Shown one piece after another: positions 23,401-34,783 of a DNA stretch of 64,000 nt (within the stretch, counting starts at the first letter, position 1; each line of letters opens with the position of its first letter). The notes below the pieces were generated by a model. That model was not told the DNA's origin. It was given only the letters and a program-made list of their open reading frames with translations, and made no database searches. The translations under genes were made by a program, and so were the position numbers. Origin of the DNA: Parelaphostrongylus tenuis. Lineage: Eukaryota; Nematoda; Chromadorea; Rhabditida; Metastrongylidae. The stretch is taken from contig JAHQIW010006028.1 in assembly GCA_019055375.1 (NCBI GenBank), positions 20,429 to 84,428 on the forward strand, written 5' to 3'.

Positions 23401-26400
23401 GACGCTTCCGTTAAATACAATTGTACGCTATGGCTTGATCACTCGAGCAACAACAGCATCAAAATTTTTGTGCCCAGTGATCTAGTTTCAACTATTTCTG
23501 TTGAAAAATCAATTAGGTATAACTTGAAGTTCCCAAGTAGTGGATTTTTTTCATAGCTGGGACACGAGATATCGCATTCTTTATGTTGATCTGTGGAAAC
23601 GCAACCTTGTTGACGAAACTACTGGGGAAAGGGAATGATAGTTGTTATAGCCCCGTTAACACAACTTCTGCATATAATATGTCTTTGAAACGAGGGAAAA
23701 ATCCGTAAGAAACCCGGAAATTCTCTCAAAATAATAGTCACATATTGTCCAAAAAATATTACTCAGTGAACCTTTTAACAGACCCTTAAGATTTATGCAA
23801 GATTTAACATTTATCTGGATAGTCTTTATCAATACTTATGTACGTTAAGTAAGATTTCCGTTTAATATGGGAAATTGTTCGTTGGTTGGATCTCTTTTCT
23901 TGGATATCTAAACGAATCATGTCAATGAGTTTCCGAAGGAGAATTATAGAGTGTCATCGGATTACAAGGATCGCAGCGAGGTTCGGAGTATTGTTACTCA
24001 ACTCAAATGAAAGATTTTTTTAGTGAGCCTTCATCACGAAGCTGATATTGAAAACTTACTCGGCTAGCGTTTTGAGGTTTTTGACTTCTTCGAAGCCGAT
24101 AATTCGAATCGGTTGTCCGCAGTCGTTCGCCCTCGTTGTGAATCTTCACCGTCGTTCCGTCAGAAAACCTCCTTTGGTGGAGCACCCCTCGAATGAAGAA
24201 CCTCATTCGACGATCGCCTTGTACGAAAGAAGGAGCATAAGCTGATTAGACCTAATTACCTGTTGATAGTGATTTGTTATCTTTGAGATATATCTTGCAG
24301 AGGCTTATTAGCTAATCAGCAAATGCAACACCTGCATCTAAGGGCATTGTCGTGTGAAGTTCTTGATTTGAGCAGTTCTTCACCGGAGAAGTTTTGACTC
24401 GAACGGTACGAAGGAGAAGATCCATCAGGAGAACGAGCGACTGTGGACAGTGAATTTGATGGCTATGAAGAAGACGAAAACATCAAAACGCTAGCGATTA
24501 TATTTTTATCAACAATTTCGTGTTACAGACTTAAAAAACAGAAATATGAATTATTATTAATGCTGAGGGGCAACTTTTTTGTATATTTGCCTCTTTATCA
24601 AATTCAAGCGCGAGAGTTATGTAGTATAACTTGCACATAGCTGGAACTACTCCGTCCGTCCCAGTTGCAGTTGAGCATTCATGAATCTTTGATTATAGTG
24701 AAAGAATGATAGAAAAATTTGTAAATTAGTAATAGTAATGATTTAATACAATTAACATATCAACAACAGCTATACAAAACACATCATATGAATTTTCCCA
24801 CCACAGATTTAGCTAATAATTGTCCACCAATACGTTTATTTACTATAGGAATAGATGGAGGTATCGCTTCCAGCCTCGAATTCACCTGAAATATTTGAAT
24901 ATTTTGGAACCACCTCAGTTATTCTTTTACCTCAACGGCGAAGGAAGGCTTGAAGCAAACTGTTCTGTCTCACATTATATCTATAATCACTTTGTCCCAG
25001 TGGTTCTCCTTCTAATAATAACAGCTTTCTTTCTTAATAATTGCTAATGAAAAGTCTAGCTATTCCTTAAGTTGAATATAAAATTATCGCAGTTATTGCG
25101 TCTGTTCCTACTATCTCAGTCACGGAATAAGGTACTCTTATCCAGTGATATCACTATTCGTTCCCGGTCTCGAAACTAATATGCTGTTTCTTTAGTAGTA
25201 AACGTTTTTGACAGCTGAGAACCAGTTCATGGAAAATCAGTGGGACAGTTCACTGATTATGGATAGCGATATGAAGCAGGAACCTGACAGAATAAAAAAA
25301 GCAGCGTGAGCCGCATTCGCGCCTCTTAAAGAAGCTACCGACCAAATAACGGACCCCAAATTACGCGGCAACCATCGCAAGTCAACAGTCCTTCCAGGGC
25401 TCTGCTTTGCAGCAGAGACATGAGCTGATATTTCGACCACGTTAAGACTACTGTGAACAACTTATAAAGCGATGAACGATGTCTCCTAAGATTCAATCGG
25501 CACTCACCACGTCTAAGCCGACCTGTGCAGCTCAGATCTCCAAGACCTATCTCATCTACGCAATTCAGATGGATATGCATCGATAGCGAAACGCGGATGG
25601 GTCGGCAATTCCATATAGGGAGAAGATCAGACGAAGATGAACAATACGAACTGTGGAGTGGACTCCAGTAGAATACACCCGCCGCCGAGAACGAACACTC
25701 AGACTCTGGACGGACGTGTCCGTTGGAAGCATTGATCTACTGTATTCGCATCTGTAATCGCATCAGCTGTATTCGCACTTGTCGATGCTCTACAGATCAC
25801 GATATGAAACTCGTGCCAGCCGCCATGCTCGAATGCAACGACCACCATGGACGACAATCGTGAAAAGACGGATGTAAAATGTGTTGGAGTCCGCATAATT
25901 CATGAAAACGGACCGTCCAAGTATCCAAGTATCCAAGTTGACAATAAACAATTCTAATATGATTTCCTCAGTAGTCTTGTCGTTTTACCTGGTCATGAAA
26001 TGAAAGAGGACAGATATGTTAACACAAGGCTTCACCAGTTCAAAGTCCGGCATTCAGCTCGTCTGTGAAAAATCTAACAAAACATAGTTCGTTTTAGAGA
26101 ATGTGCGAACATTTAGTGAACCTTCCGGTAATCCTCAAAGTTCACCGCATCGGTGCTTCAACGATGCCCATCATATTTTAGAGTACATGATCATTGAAAC
26201 ATCCGTATGACCATATCTTCACACAGTAACGAAGACTTCAACGGCATCAACAAGTCATGCTGGTGCAATGAACTTTCTACTCTACTCATCCTCATCAAAA
26301 CGACCAAGATATTATACGATGAGAATCTGAATGAGCAAGAAGTCATCGAATAGAATCACTGCGAATGACTACATTCTTGTGATTGTTACACTCATCAAAG

Positions 26401-28130
26401 TATTGTAAGTTTATAACGAACCGTTCTGTCACACTTTTATTAACTAAGAGAGCGTTTCTGCCACAGTTTGTAATGGAAGCTCTGGACAACAAGGGCAACA
26501 TTCCTGGTATAGATGATACTTCAGGAGTTACATGAAAATTCTGCAATCAATATACAAACATTCTTCAATGGCTTCAACATTGACGAAAGAAGAGGGGCTT
26601 GCAATCCATCTTGCAAGACCATTTGCAGAGATTCTCAAGAATATCACACGGAAGCTGGAATGAGATAGAATGTGAGTGATTCAATGGTAGCGACACCATC
26701 CTAGCTTAATAACAATACCGCTTTTTTAGTAACAAATCTTATTCAGGTAGAGAGAATGCTACCATTCTTTCACAACTCTTGTGCAAGGATTGTCTTTGAC
26801 CAAATCTCAGGAAAGCGACGTTATGAGTTTGCCGACGAGATCTGCGTCTGATATCACCCAACTTAACGATTATATACAAAAGCTCCAGCTAGCTGGGTGA
26901 GAGGTCAGCGTAATCAGCGACTCGTCTCCGCTGCCAAACAAAATGAAGCAATTTGAATAAAGATCTTTCAGAGGGTCTAGGATTGTAGTGAAAAAGACAC
27001 AGAACACCCAACCTTACATTTTTTGAACGTAGAGCTCCTGTCGCCAGAAACGTGACGCTGTGTAAGCGGAATGGAAAACCATTCAGCACGTGCTCAAGCT
27101 AGATGATGGTGAGATTACTGCTTATCCAGCAGGTGAGGTACCCAACCTGTACGAGTCTTGATAACCAAAAATCTGAGATGCTGTTTTGCGCATCAAAATG
27201 TCGGAAATCACATACACCGGACAATCGATGCATGCTAATGACAGCCGATGTGTAAGAACTTTTAGCGGTTGAGCTACAAAGACTTCGAACGACAGCGTGA
27301 CTGCATGTGATGCTCAACATTTTCCGTGGAATATCTCAAAGAAAAATACGACAGTCAGCGAGTCCTAGAGTGAGTGGAATGTGTTGTGCTGTTCTTTTGA
27401 GACACATGAAAGCTTGACTAGCGCCGACTTGAGTCACTCGATGATAAACTGACGACTTGTGATAGAAGTGGTGGTGCAGTTGATGCAATCCATTTCGAAT
27501 CTCTTTATTGACCTCATACTTTACCATTTGTTAACGTTCATCTATCATTATTTCTTTTTCTTCACAAGCCCATCTACCGGAGTATAATAATTAGATTGCC
27601 GCGACTTGAGATGTGCATTGACGTAATTTTACAAAAACACACGATCAGCTGCTCTTACCATTTGTATGTTCACCTTGCTGATAACGTCTAGAAAGTACAT
27701 CATGGAAACTACGCGCCTTCCATGCTTATTCACACAACGGTAGTATCCAGAATGATTTCGGTCCACCATTGTAAGACGCAATTCATAACGATCGCCCACA
27801 CGAATCTTCGCACTGTCACGGGCTAGAAATCTGAACAATACCGTCTTAGGTGGTCAGCCTATTGCTCTGAGTTGGTGCTGTTTTATATAAAAAAAAACCA
27901 TCTATGTCTTATTGAGTCTAAATTATTACATCGTTTCTGCAAAATCATGGAAAGTTTTTTGATAATTTTTCAGTCTTTTACCTTTTCACTTTGTCAGCAA
28001 TTTTTTCGACTCGAAAACCAGACTCGTGCATCTTAGTGAGTGGTCGCCAGTCTTGACCAACAGTAGCATGCTGCCAATCATATTTCCACATATTGGAATC
28101 TTTTACTTTGTTATGGAGACGAAGAATTCT
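17487..28130 (-). CDS. Ig - TSP1-like - Ig single-pass membrane protein (5' end missing)
   Basis: Seven exons join in frame on the minus strand: 28130-27982, 27830-27674, 22988-22911, 22311-22165, 21642-21487, 20034-19835 and 17643-17487. They encode 347 residues ending at a TGA (17489-17487). Exons 1-2 are an Ig domain: strand C as MWKYDW, and the strand-F signature NHSGYYRC. Exon 3 is TSP1-like, with LWSDCSKCG and a RRSIQC stretch; exon 4 continues it with VPCDSTLVP and YRPCW. Exon 5 ends in LPAPVVRRNYL. Exons 6-7 form a second Ig domain, with VVFTCEMP, VQWFSKKKG and VESDAIFV directly before CYTTSK. The last about 20 residues are a hydrophobic helix, FFRFAAFTFIFMLIVGQVMR, so a type I protein with almost no cytoplasmic tail is likely. 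The first Cys of Ig1 and the signal peptide lie in exons not found. Most introns are phase 0; two are phase 2. No stop or frameshift interrupts the joined frame, so this is the best candidate for a functional gene here. The architecture recalls FAM187-like proteins, which is only a suggestion. Confidence 0.82.
17785..18012 (-). repeat. tRNA-Ser/Leu-like SINE, copy 1
   Basis: Read on the minus strand it starts with GTAGCCGAGTAGCTGTGAT, like the A-box region of tRNA-Ser/Leu. It continues with a GCCGGCAGTCAACAGAACG-like body, and ends GGAAGTACTGGCATCC then A-rich. Homologous copies are at 18.92-19.15 kb (+) and 35.78-36.03 kb (-). It lies in the intergenic DNA just 5' (in plus-strand terms, to the right) of the last Ig-gene exon, within its final intron. 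Confidence 0.65.
18917..19152 (+). repeat. tRNA-Ser/Leu-like SINE, copy 2, poly(A)-ended
   Basis: Head CCTGGCCGAGTGGTTGTGGT (A-box type), a C-rich body with CCAACACTCCTCGACAGTC, tail AAGTACTGGGATCC followed by GTG and nine A's. A poly(A) end after a tRNA-like head is typical of LINE-mobilised SINEs. The open frame across it is not a gene. It lies inside the last intron of the Ig gene in antisense orientation. Confidence 0.7.
20815..21245. repeat. fold-back element with tRNA-like arms (copy 2)
   Basis: 20818-20935 is an inverted repeat with ends CCAATAATGTAGAGTGG / CCACTCTACATTATTGG. A second part at 21115-21230 ends again with CACCACTCTACATCATC. The arms have tRNA-like boxes: GGTGCAACGGTTTAGCA (A-box type) at about 21126, and a GACTCGAATCC B-box complement at about 20868. 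It belongs to the same subfamily as 31.97-32.26 kb, and lies in an intron of the Ig gene. Confidence 0.6.
23000..27660. other. long intron of the Ig gene
   Basis: 4.7 kb between the second and third recognised exons. No further splice-bounded exon or known domain is visible. 25.2-25.9 kb is GC-richer and has broken frames that might be an old retroelement, but no motif is clear. Confidence 0.5.
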
Positions 28131-31100
28131 CTAAATACCAGGAATAATCAGTGAATTCAATGGTGTGTAATCTCAAAAAGGAACAGCAATAACTTCTTTG
28201 AAAAAGTCGATCGCTTTTATGAAGGCTCTTCCGATGCGCCAGCAGATGGCTTGTAAGTTGATTCAATTTCAACGGCGTTTTCTGGTGACACACTGACAAC
28301 AGAATTCTTTACAAGCAAAATGAAAAAAAAGTGAGAAAAGAATTGGAATGAGATAAGGGTCTCGCTGCTCAAATGCTGTACTCACCCACGTTCAGTGAGC
28401 ACAGGATATTACCAGTTCTTGCGCGAGATCAAAACTAACCCTAAAGTATTGATACCCCATTTAAGCCTTGAAGAAATAATGAAGTAGAATTTGATGTAAA
28501 TTGCTGGAATGAGATAGGATTATTCGTTGTGAGCTAATCTGATTGCACAGCATAAAAAACTCACAACTTCATTCTAACTAAAAAACCCCAAGTGACGACA
28601 GTTTTGAATAAATGAGAAGCCAACGATTAGTGCTTCGATTTTCTCATTCACATGACACCTCGCTTATTTCACGGATGCCACTTTTTTCTCGATATTTTTA
28701 GGGTCCTGCATCAGTTTAACAAAGGTTCAAGATCTGAGTGTGACATAGAAGGCTGCTTGAGGAGTTTGCTCATCTTATAAATGTTACTGCACGCTGGTCA
28801 ATTGATCTCCCCAGGAATTTTTAACTTATTCTACTAGATCGCTCCTACGTCTTCATCATGGACAGCTGCTAGACATATACATCAGAGGCGCTTTTTCCTG
28901 GTAAGTCCGATACCTGATCTGTCGAGTGCTAAGTGATGGATGGCTTTGTTGCCCTAGAGTGTAGTCGAACCAGATCCAGTGCGTCAATTACATAGGACCT
29001 TTATCTAGTCCATTTTCAAAGCGCATCTTATATTTTATATGTAATATGCAAGTAATCTGAGAAAAAACGAACCACGAGAAACATGGCAGAGTTACGTCGG
29101 CACCTTTTCCCACAGTGATAACCTTGAAAGGATCACTAATTATAACAGGTTAAAAAACATAGATAACTGAAAGCGTTTGAAAAATCGAAAGGAACTGAAA
29201 GCAAATCAATGCTTACTTCTTCTCAAAAACAGCTACCAGTGAGTACGAATCTAGAATGAACTCTATTCGCATACCTGCACGTGTTTTGAGTCAGCTAATG
29301 TGCTTTCCCTCCGTTGTATGCAAACACGATAGTCTTTATATTGCTTTTTCAAAGCCAAATTGACCTGATAGCATTGTGAACAAGTAAGGTGAAACTAGTA
29401 ACTATTCAAATGTGATTATACCGGTCATATTCATTCGCAGAATTTTTTTCTCTGCAAAGAAAAAGGTCTTCGTTGAGGGAGGAAATTTAGGTGGCCAGCC
29501 GAAGGAGAAGAAACACATCGATTGACGATGAATTTATGAGAAGGTCGTAGAAAAACACCAAATGTCTCAGTATTAAAGACTTCAAAAATCGTGGTTAATG
29601 ACAAGTTGGTGATTGCGTGGTGTTTCAATAACTAATGAAATTATTGAATTCAGCAGTTGCCAAATCCTATGAAGTGTATTTGTGCCATAATCGTAAACAT
29701 GTTAATGTTTTCAAAGTATTAATCTGTTTTTTGAGGCTTCCTCAAAAGTAAACCAATATGGACGATTTAGCATTATAAAGTTGAGGTTGCAGCTAACTAA
29801 ATTAACGATGCGCTTCAAGACTTTAATTTCTGAACCAAATCCGTTTTGTCCAAGCAAAACGCTCATTAAAAATTCCTCTAGGACTAGAAGAATTATTAAC
29901 GAAAAAAATTTTTTCGGATTCTGAAAACTAGAATATCGCTATGGCAGAACAGGTAAAATTTTTTGCTTGTCTGGAAATTCAAGGTTTGTAATTCGGCTAT
30001 TAAGGTTGTCTACAAGCCGACTCATGTATGTTCATTGCTGATGAGAATGATCATTTTTGACTTAAGTCATATTGTAAATGGCCTTCCATCTACTATTGAA
30101 GCTATTCCCACTCCATGACGGTGTGTGTAGTTGTTTTCCATGACTTGAGCCAAAAATCCTCATTTTCAGCACAGTAGTGACGTGTTCAAATTTTCATCAA
30201 TCCTCTGCATACCTTATACAATTCTTATTGATTTTCAGAGCAAAGGTATCTGAGTAAGCTCCTCAGCATCTGCAGCTCCTCTGCTACTATACTAGTGCAT
30301 AAGTACGAAAGCAGCAGTGGCTCACTGTGACAAAAGTAAAAAGTTCATTTGAGGCTAGGTCGGGTCTGCTATTTGAAGGACATCGGCTGAACAAAAGAGG
30401 AATCTCAGATTTGAATCACGAAGTAACACAAACAACTAAAAGGAGTGTCATCCTCGCTTCGCCCAAAAACTCATCCTATTTAGTGATGTAGCAAATTTGC
30501 CCATATTGTTGCTCACGTGTTAAAATCAAGAGCACGTAACATTACCACTGCTTGGGTGCAAATCGAAAAGTCAACTACTTATTGGTCACTAGAGCCATTG
30601 GTTGGCAACAAAAATTTTGACTGTATCACTACTGCTTTTCAAATAAACGTAAACACATGCTCTGATTCAAACTATTGCCCATCCGTGAGATTCTTTGCTC
30701 AAAAGCTCCGATAATGAGACTCATATCATCAACACGTTGAAATTGCATAGAGCCGGCGTAACATGTTTATTAAGGTTATTCCCAAAGGATAATACTGCCG
30801 ACGATTTCACAAAAGAAAGGTTAACAGTCATCTGTCCATTACAAATGTATCATCTTATGGAGAAGACTCTAGGCGTGCAGAGCACAATGTGGTTTCTATG
30901 AGACTGTGTTCATCGAACAAGGCGAGTGTGTCTAACTTCATAAAATATATAAATTTAGTTGCCTCATGATAATTTCTTGTCGACATTTAAACAAAATTTT
31001 ACTATTGCATGGACGTTTGCGTATTGAAACAAAATCCATTTAATAGTGAATAAGTGAATAGATGTATAAACAGTTTGTGTTTGTACTTTGAAAACTCTGC

Positions 31101-31960
31101 GATTATAAGAACACATTCTATCCAAGCCTTTTTATTGAGTTGACCCAAGATTTTTTACTTGTTTGACCTGCTAATTTCATTGCTATTTCTTTGGAGAAAT
31201 TAATTGGGTAACAAGGCAATGATCCGTGATCAATGATTTGCAATCGTTTTCTGGGCAAAGATTGCATGCTTACCTCCCAGAAAGAATAAAGCACGTTGGC
31301 GAGGTCAATCTTGAGATGATTGTGGTCTTCAAATTTTCTCTTCTGCAGGTGAATCAGGGCGCGGAAGAGATGATAATCCGATGAATAAAATCAGGACTAC
31401 GATAGATATGGTATAGGGGGTCGAGCGCAGTTTCTCTAAAATAAGGTAGGTCGACTTTGCGTGCAACATAGTCGTTTCCGACGCTTCTCGCGCATTCGCG
31501 AGTCCAGCTACAGAGGTTGCTCCTTTTAGGCATTAGGACTGATTGTCTACTTGTAGTCGACCAGTTCTCCAAACAGTATGTCCTGCCAATCCCAAAAAAT
31601 GGAGCTGGCGGGTCTTTGCCGCAGGGCATCCAGTAGATGTGGTGAGTGTTGTTCTTGACCCACGACTCATTTCAATGATGATCAGCTCGAAGGAATCTTT
31701 CTTGTACCTTGCAGCAAAAGACTTTCGCAGATGCTCAGAATCGCGCACAAGGAGATCAGAATTGACCGACCGACTTCTCTGATCACCAGTTTCATTCCTT
31801 TTGAGAGGAAAGCACCCGACCCTTGCCCAGCAAATGGTTGCAAATCACTAATTACTATAGTGATTGCATTGCAAATTAATTGATGCCTTTAGTTCAAATA
31901 TTCGATAATCAGTCAGGATTCTTTTTATTTGACTGCCACTTGCAGTGGTATGATGTTATA
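28131..31960. other. upstream of Ig gene; 5' exons not located
   Basis: The missing signal peptide and strand-B exon of the Ig gene should lie here or beyond, since exon 28130-27982 starts in phase 0. No convincing candidate was found. 31354-31780 has long overlapping frames on both strands and raised GC, but no recognisable domain. Confidence 0.4.
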
Positions 31961-31964
31961 GTAT

Positions 31965-32262
31965 ACCCAATAATGTGGAGTGCTAGGCAAAACCATTTGC
32001 GTCAGGCGGGATTTGAACCCAGATCTTGCTCTTTCCGGAAGCGTGCAAGTGGGTTCAATGCCGACAGCGGCTGCCCCGCCAGACCGTCGACGGTTGGCTG
32101 TTGGCAGACAGCGCGTCATAGCGTAAAAAAGGGTGCTATGCAAAACGAGCGTGGGTGGTGCAACGGATAGCATACGCTCCCGGAAAGAGTGAGATCTGGG
32201 CTCGATTCGCGGCTGACGGAAATGTTTTGCACAGCATTCCACATTATTGGGTATAGAATATT
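31965..32262. repeat. fold-back element with tRNA-like arms (copy 3)
   Basis: Ends ACCCAATAATGTGGAGTGCT and its near complement GCATTCCACATTATTGGGT enclose two tRNA-like arms. The right arm has GGTGCAACGGATAGCATACG (A-box type) and GGGCTCGATTC (B-box type); the left arm shows the complement, GGATTTGAACCC. Between the arms is CCGTCGACGG. The element folds nearly end to end. The long Ser/Arg-rich frames across it are not genes. Confidence 0.65.
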
Positions 32263-34780
32263 TGAGTTAAAAAAAGATCGAAATGCGAAGAAAATTGTGG
32301 GACAACTCAATGGATGCATCGTTGTCTACCGCACCTGATTAAGACGGTGTTCGTGTAACATTTCGACTTATTCACATGTTTATAAAAATTTGGTCATGAT
32401 GTGCCATGGATGGTAGTCAAGAAATACTGCGATTGATATTGCTAGATTTTCAAAAAACCTCTTGAGTCGAATTATTATGAACAACCGTCTACAGGCACAG
32501 TAGACTTCTTCAGTTGTGAACTTGTGCTTGATTACGCAGCTTCATTTAACTCATAAGTTGCACGATCTAACACCGTCCACCTAGGCTGTTATCAGTGTAA
32601 GCCCCAGCATAATGAAAGCCCCTTAATATTTTTTTATTGAAGTTTCACGGTTTTTCAGCGATTATTTCTACATATGAGCAATGGAACTGATGAGTACGTT
32701 GCATACCGCGTTAACGAGAGGTAGTAACACCGCGATCTTCCACAGAATCATCCGAAAAATGAAAAATGCTTAGCAGCTAATTATCGTTATCAAATCGAGT
32801 AATCATCTCTACAACGTTACGTGAAAATTTAAGTGTGCAATACATAAGCCATTTGTCAAAAACGATTCGAGGGCTCGGGAGACAAAAACATAAAACGATT
32901 GTAACAAGTAAAAAGTGTCACCTCTTTTTTACAGAAACTCACATACTTCAATTTCTTATAAAATGGAATCGCTTGCTTGCTTCAATTGATCGCAAACGTG
33001 TTTGAATGATGGGAAATGCTTGAATTTTTAGCACTCACAATTCGGAAGCAAAGTTTTTTTTGCAGAAGTTGTTTCTTTCTTTTGTCATTTTACAAAATAG
33101 AGCTAGAAGGAAGGGAACCGAAACTATTCCACTTGACCCGTCATTACACGTGACATTGTGTGGATATCACACTCCTTCTTTCAATTAGTTTTCGTCTATT
33201 CAAGAGCAGACACGAAGTTGTTAGCAACTCTCAGGACCGACTATCGAACAACCTCGGCAATGATTGAATAATCACAAGTTTTTTAATGAGCAGGCAGTGT
33301 ATTCGACAGCCGTGCAGCTTGCGCGCTCTATAAAACTGGAGATTAGCGTGAAGACATAAAGGAGCAATTGCTCAGAAGGGGCAGCAGCAGTGGCACTGTA
33401 AGGGTTTCTCACAAATCCTAGCCATCTGGCAGGGCCATAAATTCCGCATTCACGCATTTGATGCAAAGATCCTACTGAGCGTTTTCTACTGTATCAGAAA
33501 GATTGCAAACTCAATCACATCGAAATCTTCGTGACCTATGTACGCTTGATTTGACATGAACGGCTCAGATCTCCAAAGCCCACCTTTATACCAGAATTCA
33601 GGAAGGTATATCAATAGCGGAAGAATAATGTGTTGGCCGTATATTGAGAAAAACAAATGAAAACGTTGCAAAAAATTCTAGTGATATAAATGTGTACAAC
33701 AGAAGCGATAACTTAGGCGATGGGCTAAGGTGTACTTAACTCATAACAATTTCGTTTTGAAACGGTTTATGGATAAGCATTGTGCATTCCTGAAGTCACA
33801 ATGTTCACGACAGACCACAATCACGACGATCCTCAGCAAAACGAACGAAAGAAAAAAAGTATGTGAATTGAACATTTGGAGGAAAGTTTGTAAGCACTGT
33901 TAGGGTCATATTTCGGTCGAATTTTGCCTAACATCTTCATGAGTAATGGAAGACATGAGGAAAAAAATGCACAGAAGAAGTAAAGCAACTTGCACACGAC
34001 AAACGATTCTTAGTTAATCACAAAAAATAGAACTTCTCGCCTATTTATTGAGTTCAGCAACTTTCAGGAGTTGTGTGAAAAAAAATTGAGAACTCCAAGA
34101 CTCTAAGCAGTTAGTGATATTACGCTTCACACAAAAGCATAAAGATTTTTTAATTATTAAAATCGACAACCTTTACATCATAAATTTAATATTCCGTACA
34201 AATACAGGATTTTTTAACTGAGATCACTTTTAGTGCAGTTGAAACTTCATACAAGTGGCGATTTCGTCGGCGACATTATGAGTTAAGCGGACTACGATCA
34301 TCGGACGAGATCGCAATAGAACGAAGCAATTAAGAACTCTGCCTCAATGCGCGGGCTTAGGAATGTATATATCCAAACGTTCATTTTATTTTTATGTCTT
34401 TTATTGCTGTTATTGAACTTCTCGCAGAGGCCCATGAGATTCACTAATTGTTTCTTCATAGGCTTAAAGCATTGTGTCTACATTAGCACAAGGCATAATA
34501 CGTTAGAGAGGATCTACAAATTTTCGCAAAAACACAGTTGTGCAAATAGCTATTATCTTCATGTAAGTGCTACTGATAGAACGGATCAAGCGTTCTATTA
34601 CTAATAGCAAAATTTTTGATGAATACTTTAGGAGACTGTTTATTTCGTGATGATCCATGGTTTTCACATTATTTTGAATAAAGCGTTTATTTAATCGGAT
34701 GTATGAAGATTAATTATTACTTGCTGATAAGATGATTATGAATGAGCCGGCTCACCTGTAAAATGTGGACACGCCGCCAT
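32263..34780. other. no gene seen
   Basis: AT-rich DNA without splice-bounded exons. Frames at 33272-33671 (-) show no domain. Confidence 0.45.
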
Positions 34781-34783
34781 TTT

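Noticed and set aside
25237..25896. Possible retroelement coding region
   Set aside because: Some basic, Arg-rich stretches recall LINE C-termini, but no catalytic or diagnostic motif could be placed.
31354..31782. Overlapping frames of 71-91 codons on both strands
   Set aside because: Raised GC explains the openness; no recognisable domain, splice context or repeat relationship was found.
31880..32319. Ser/Arg-rich frames of up to 105 codons
   Set aside because: They lie across a fold-back tRNA-like element.
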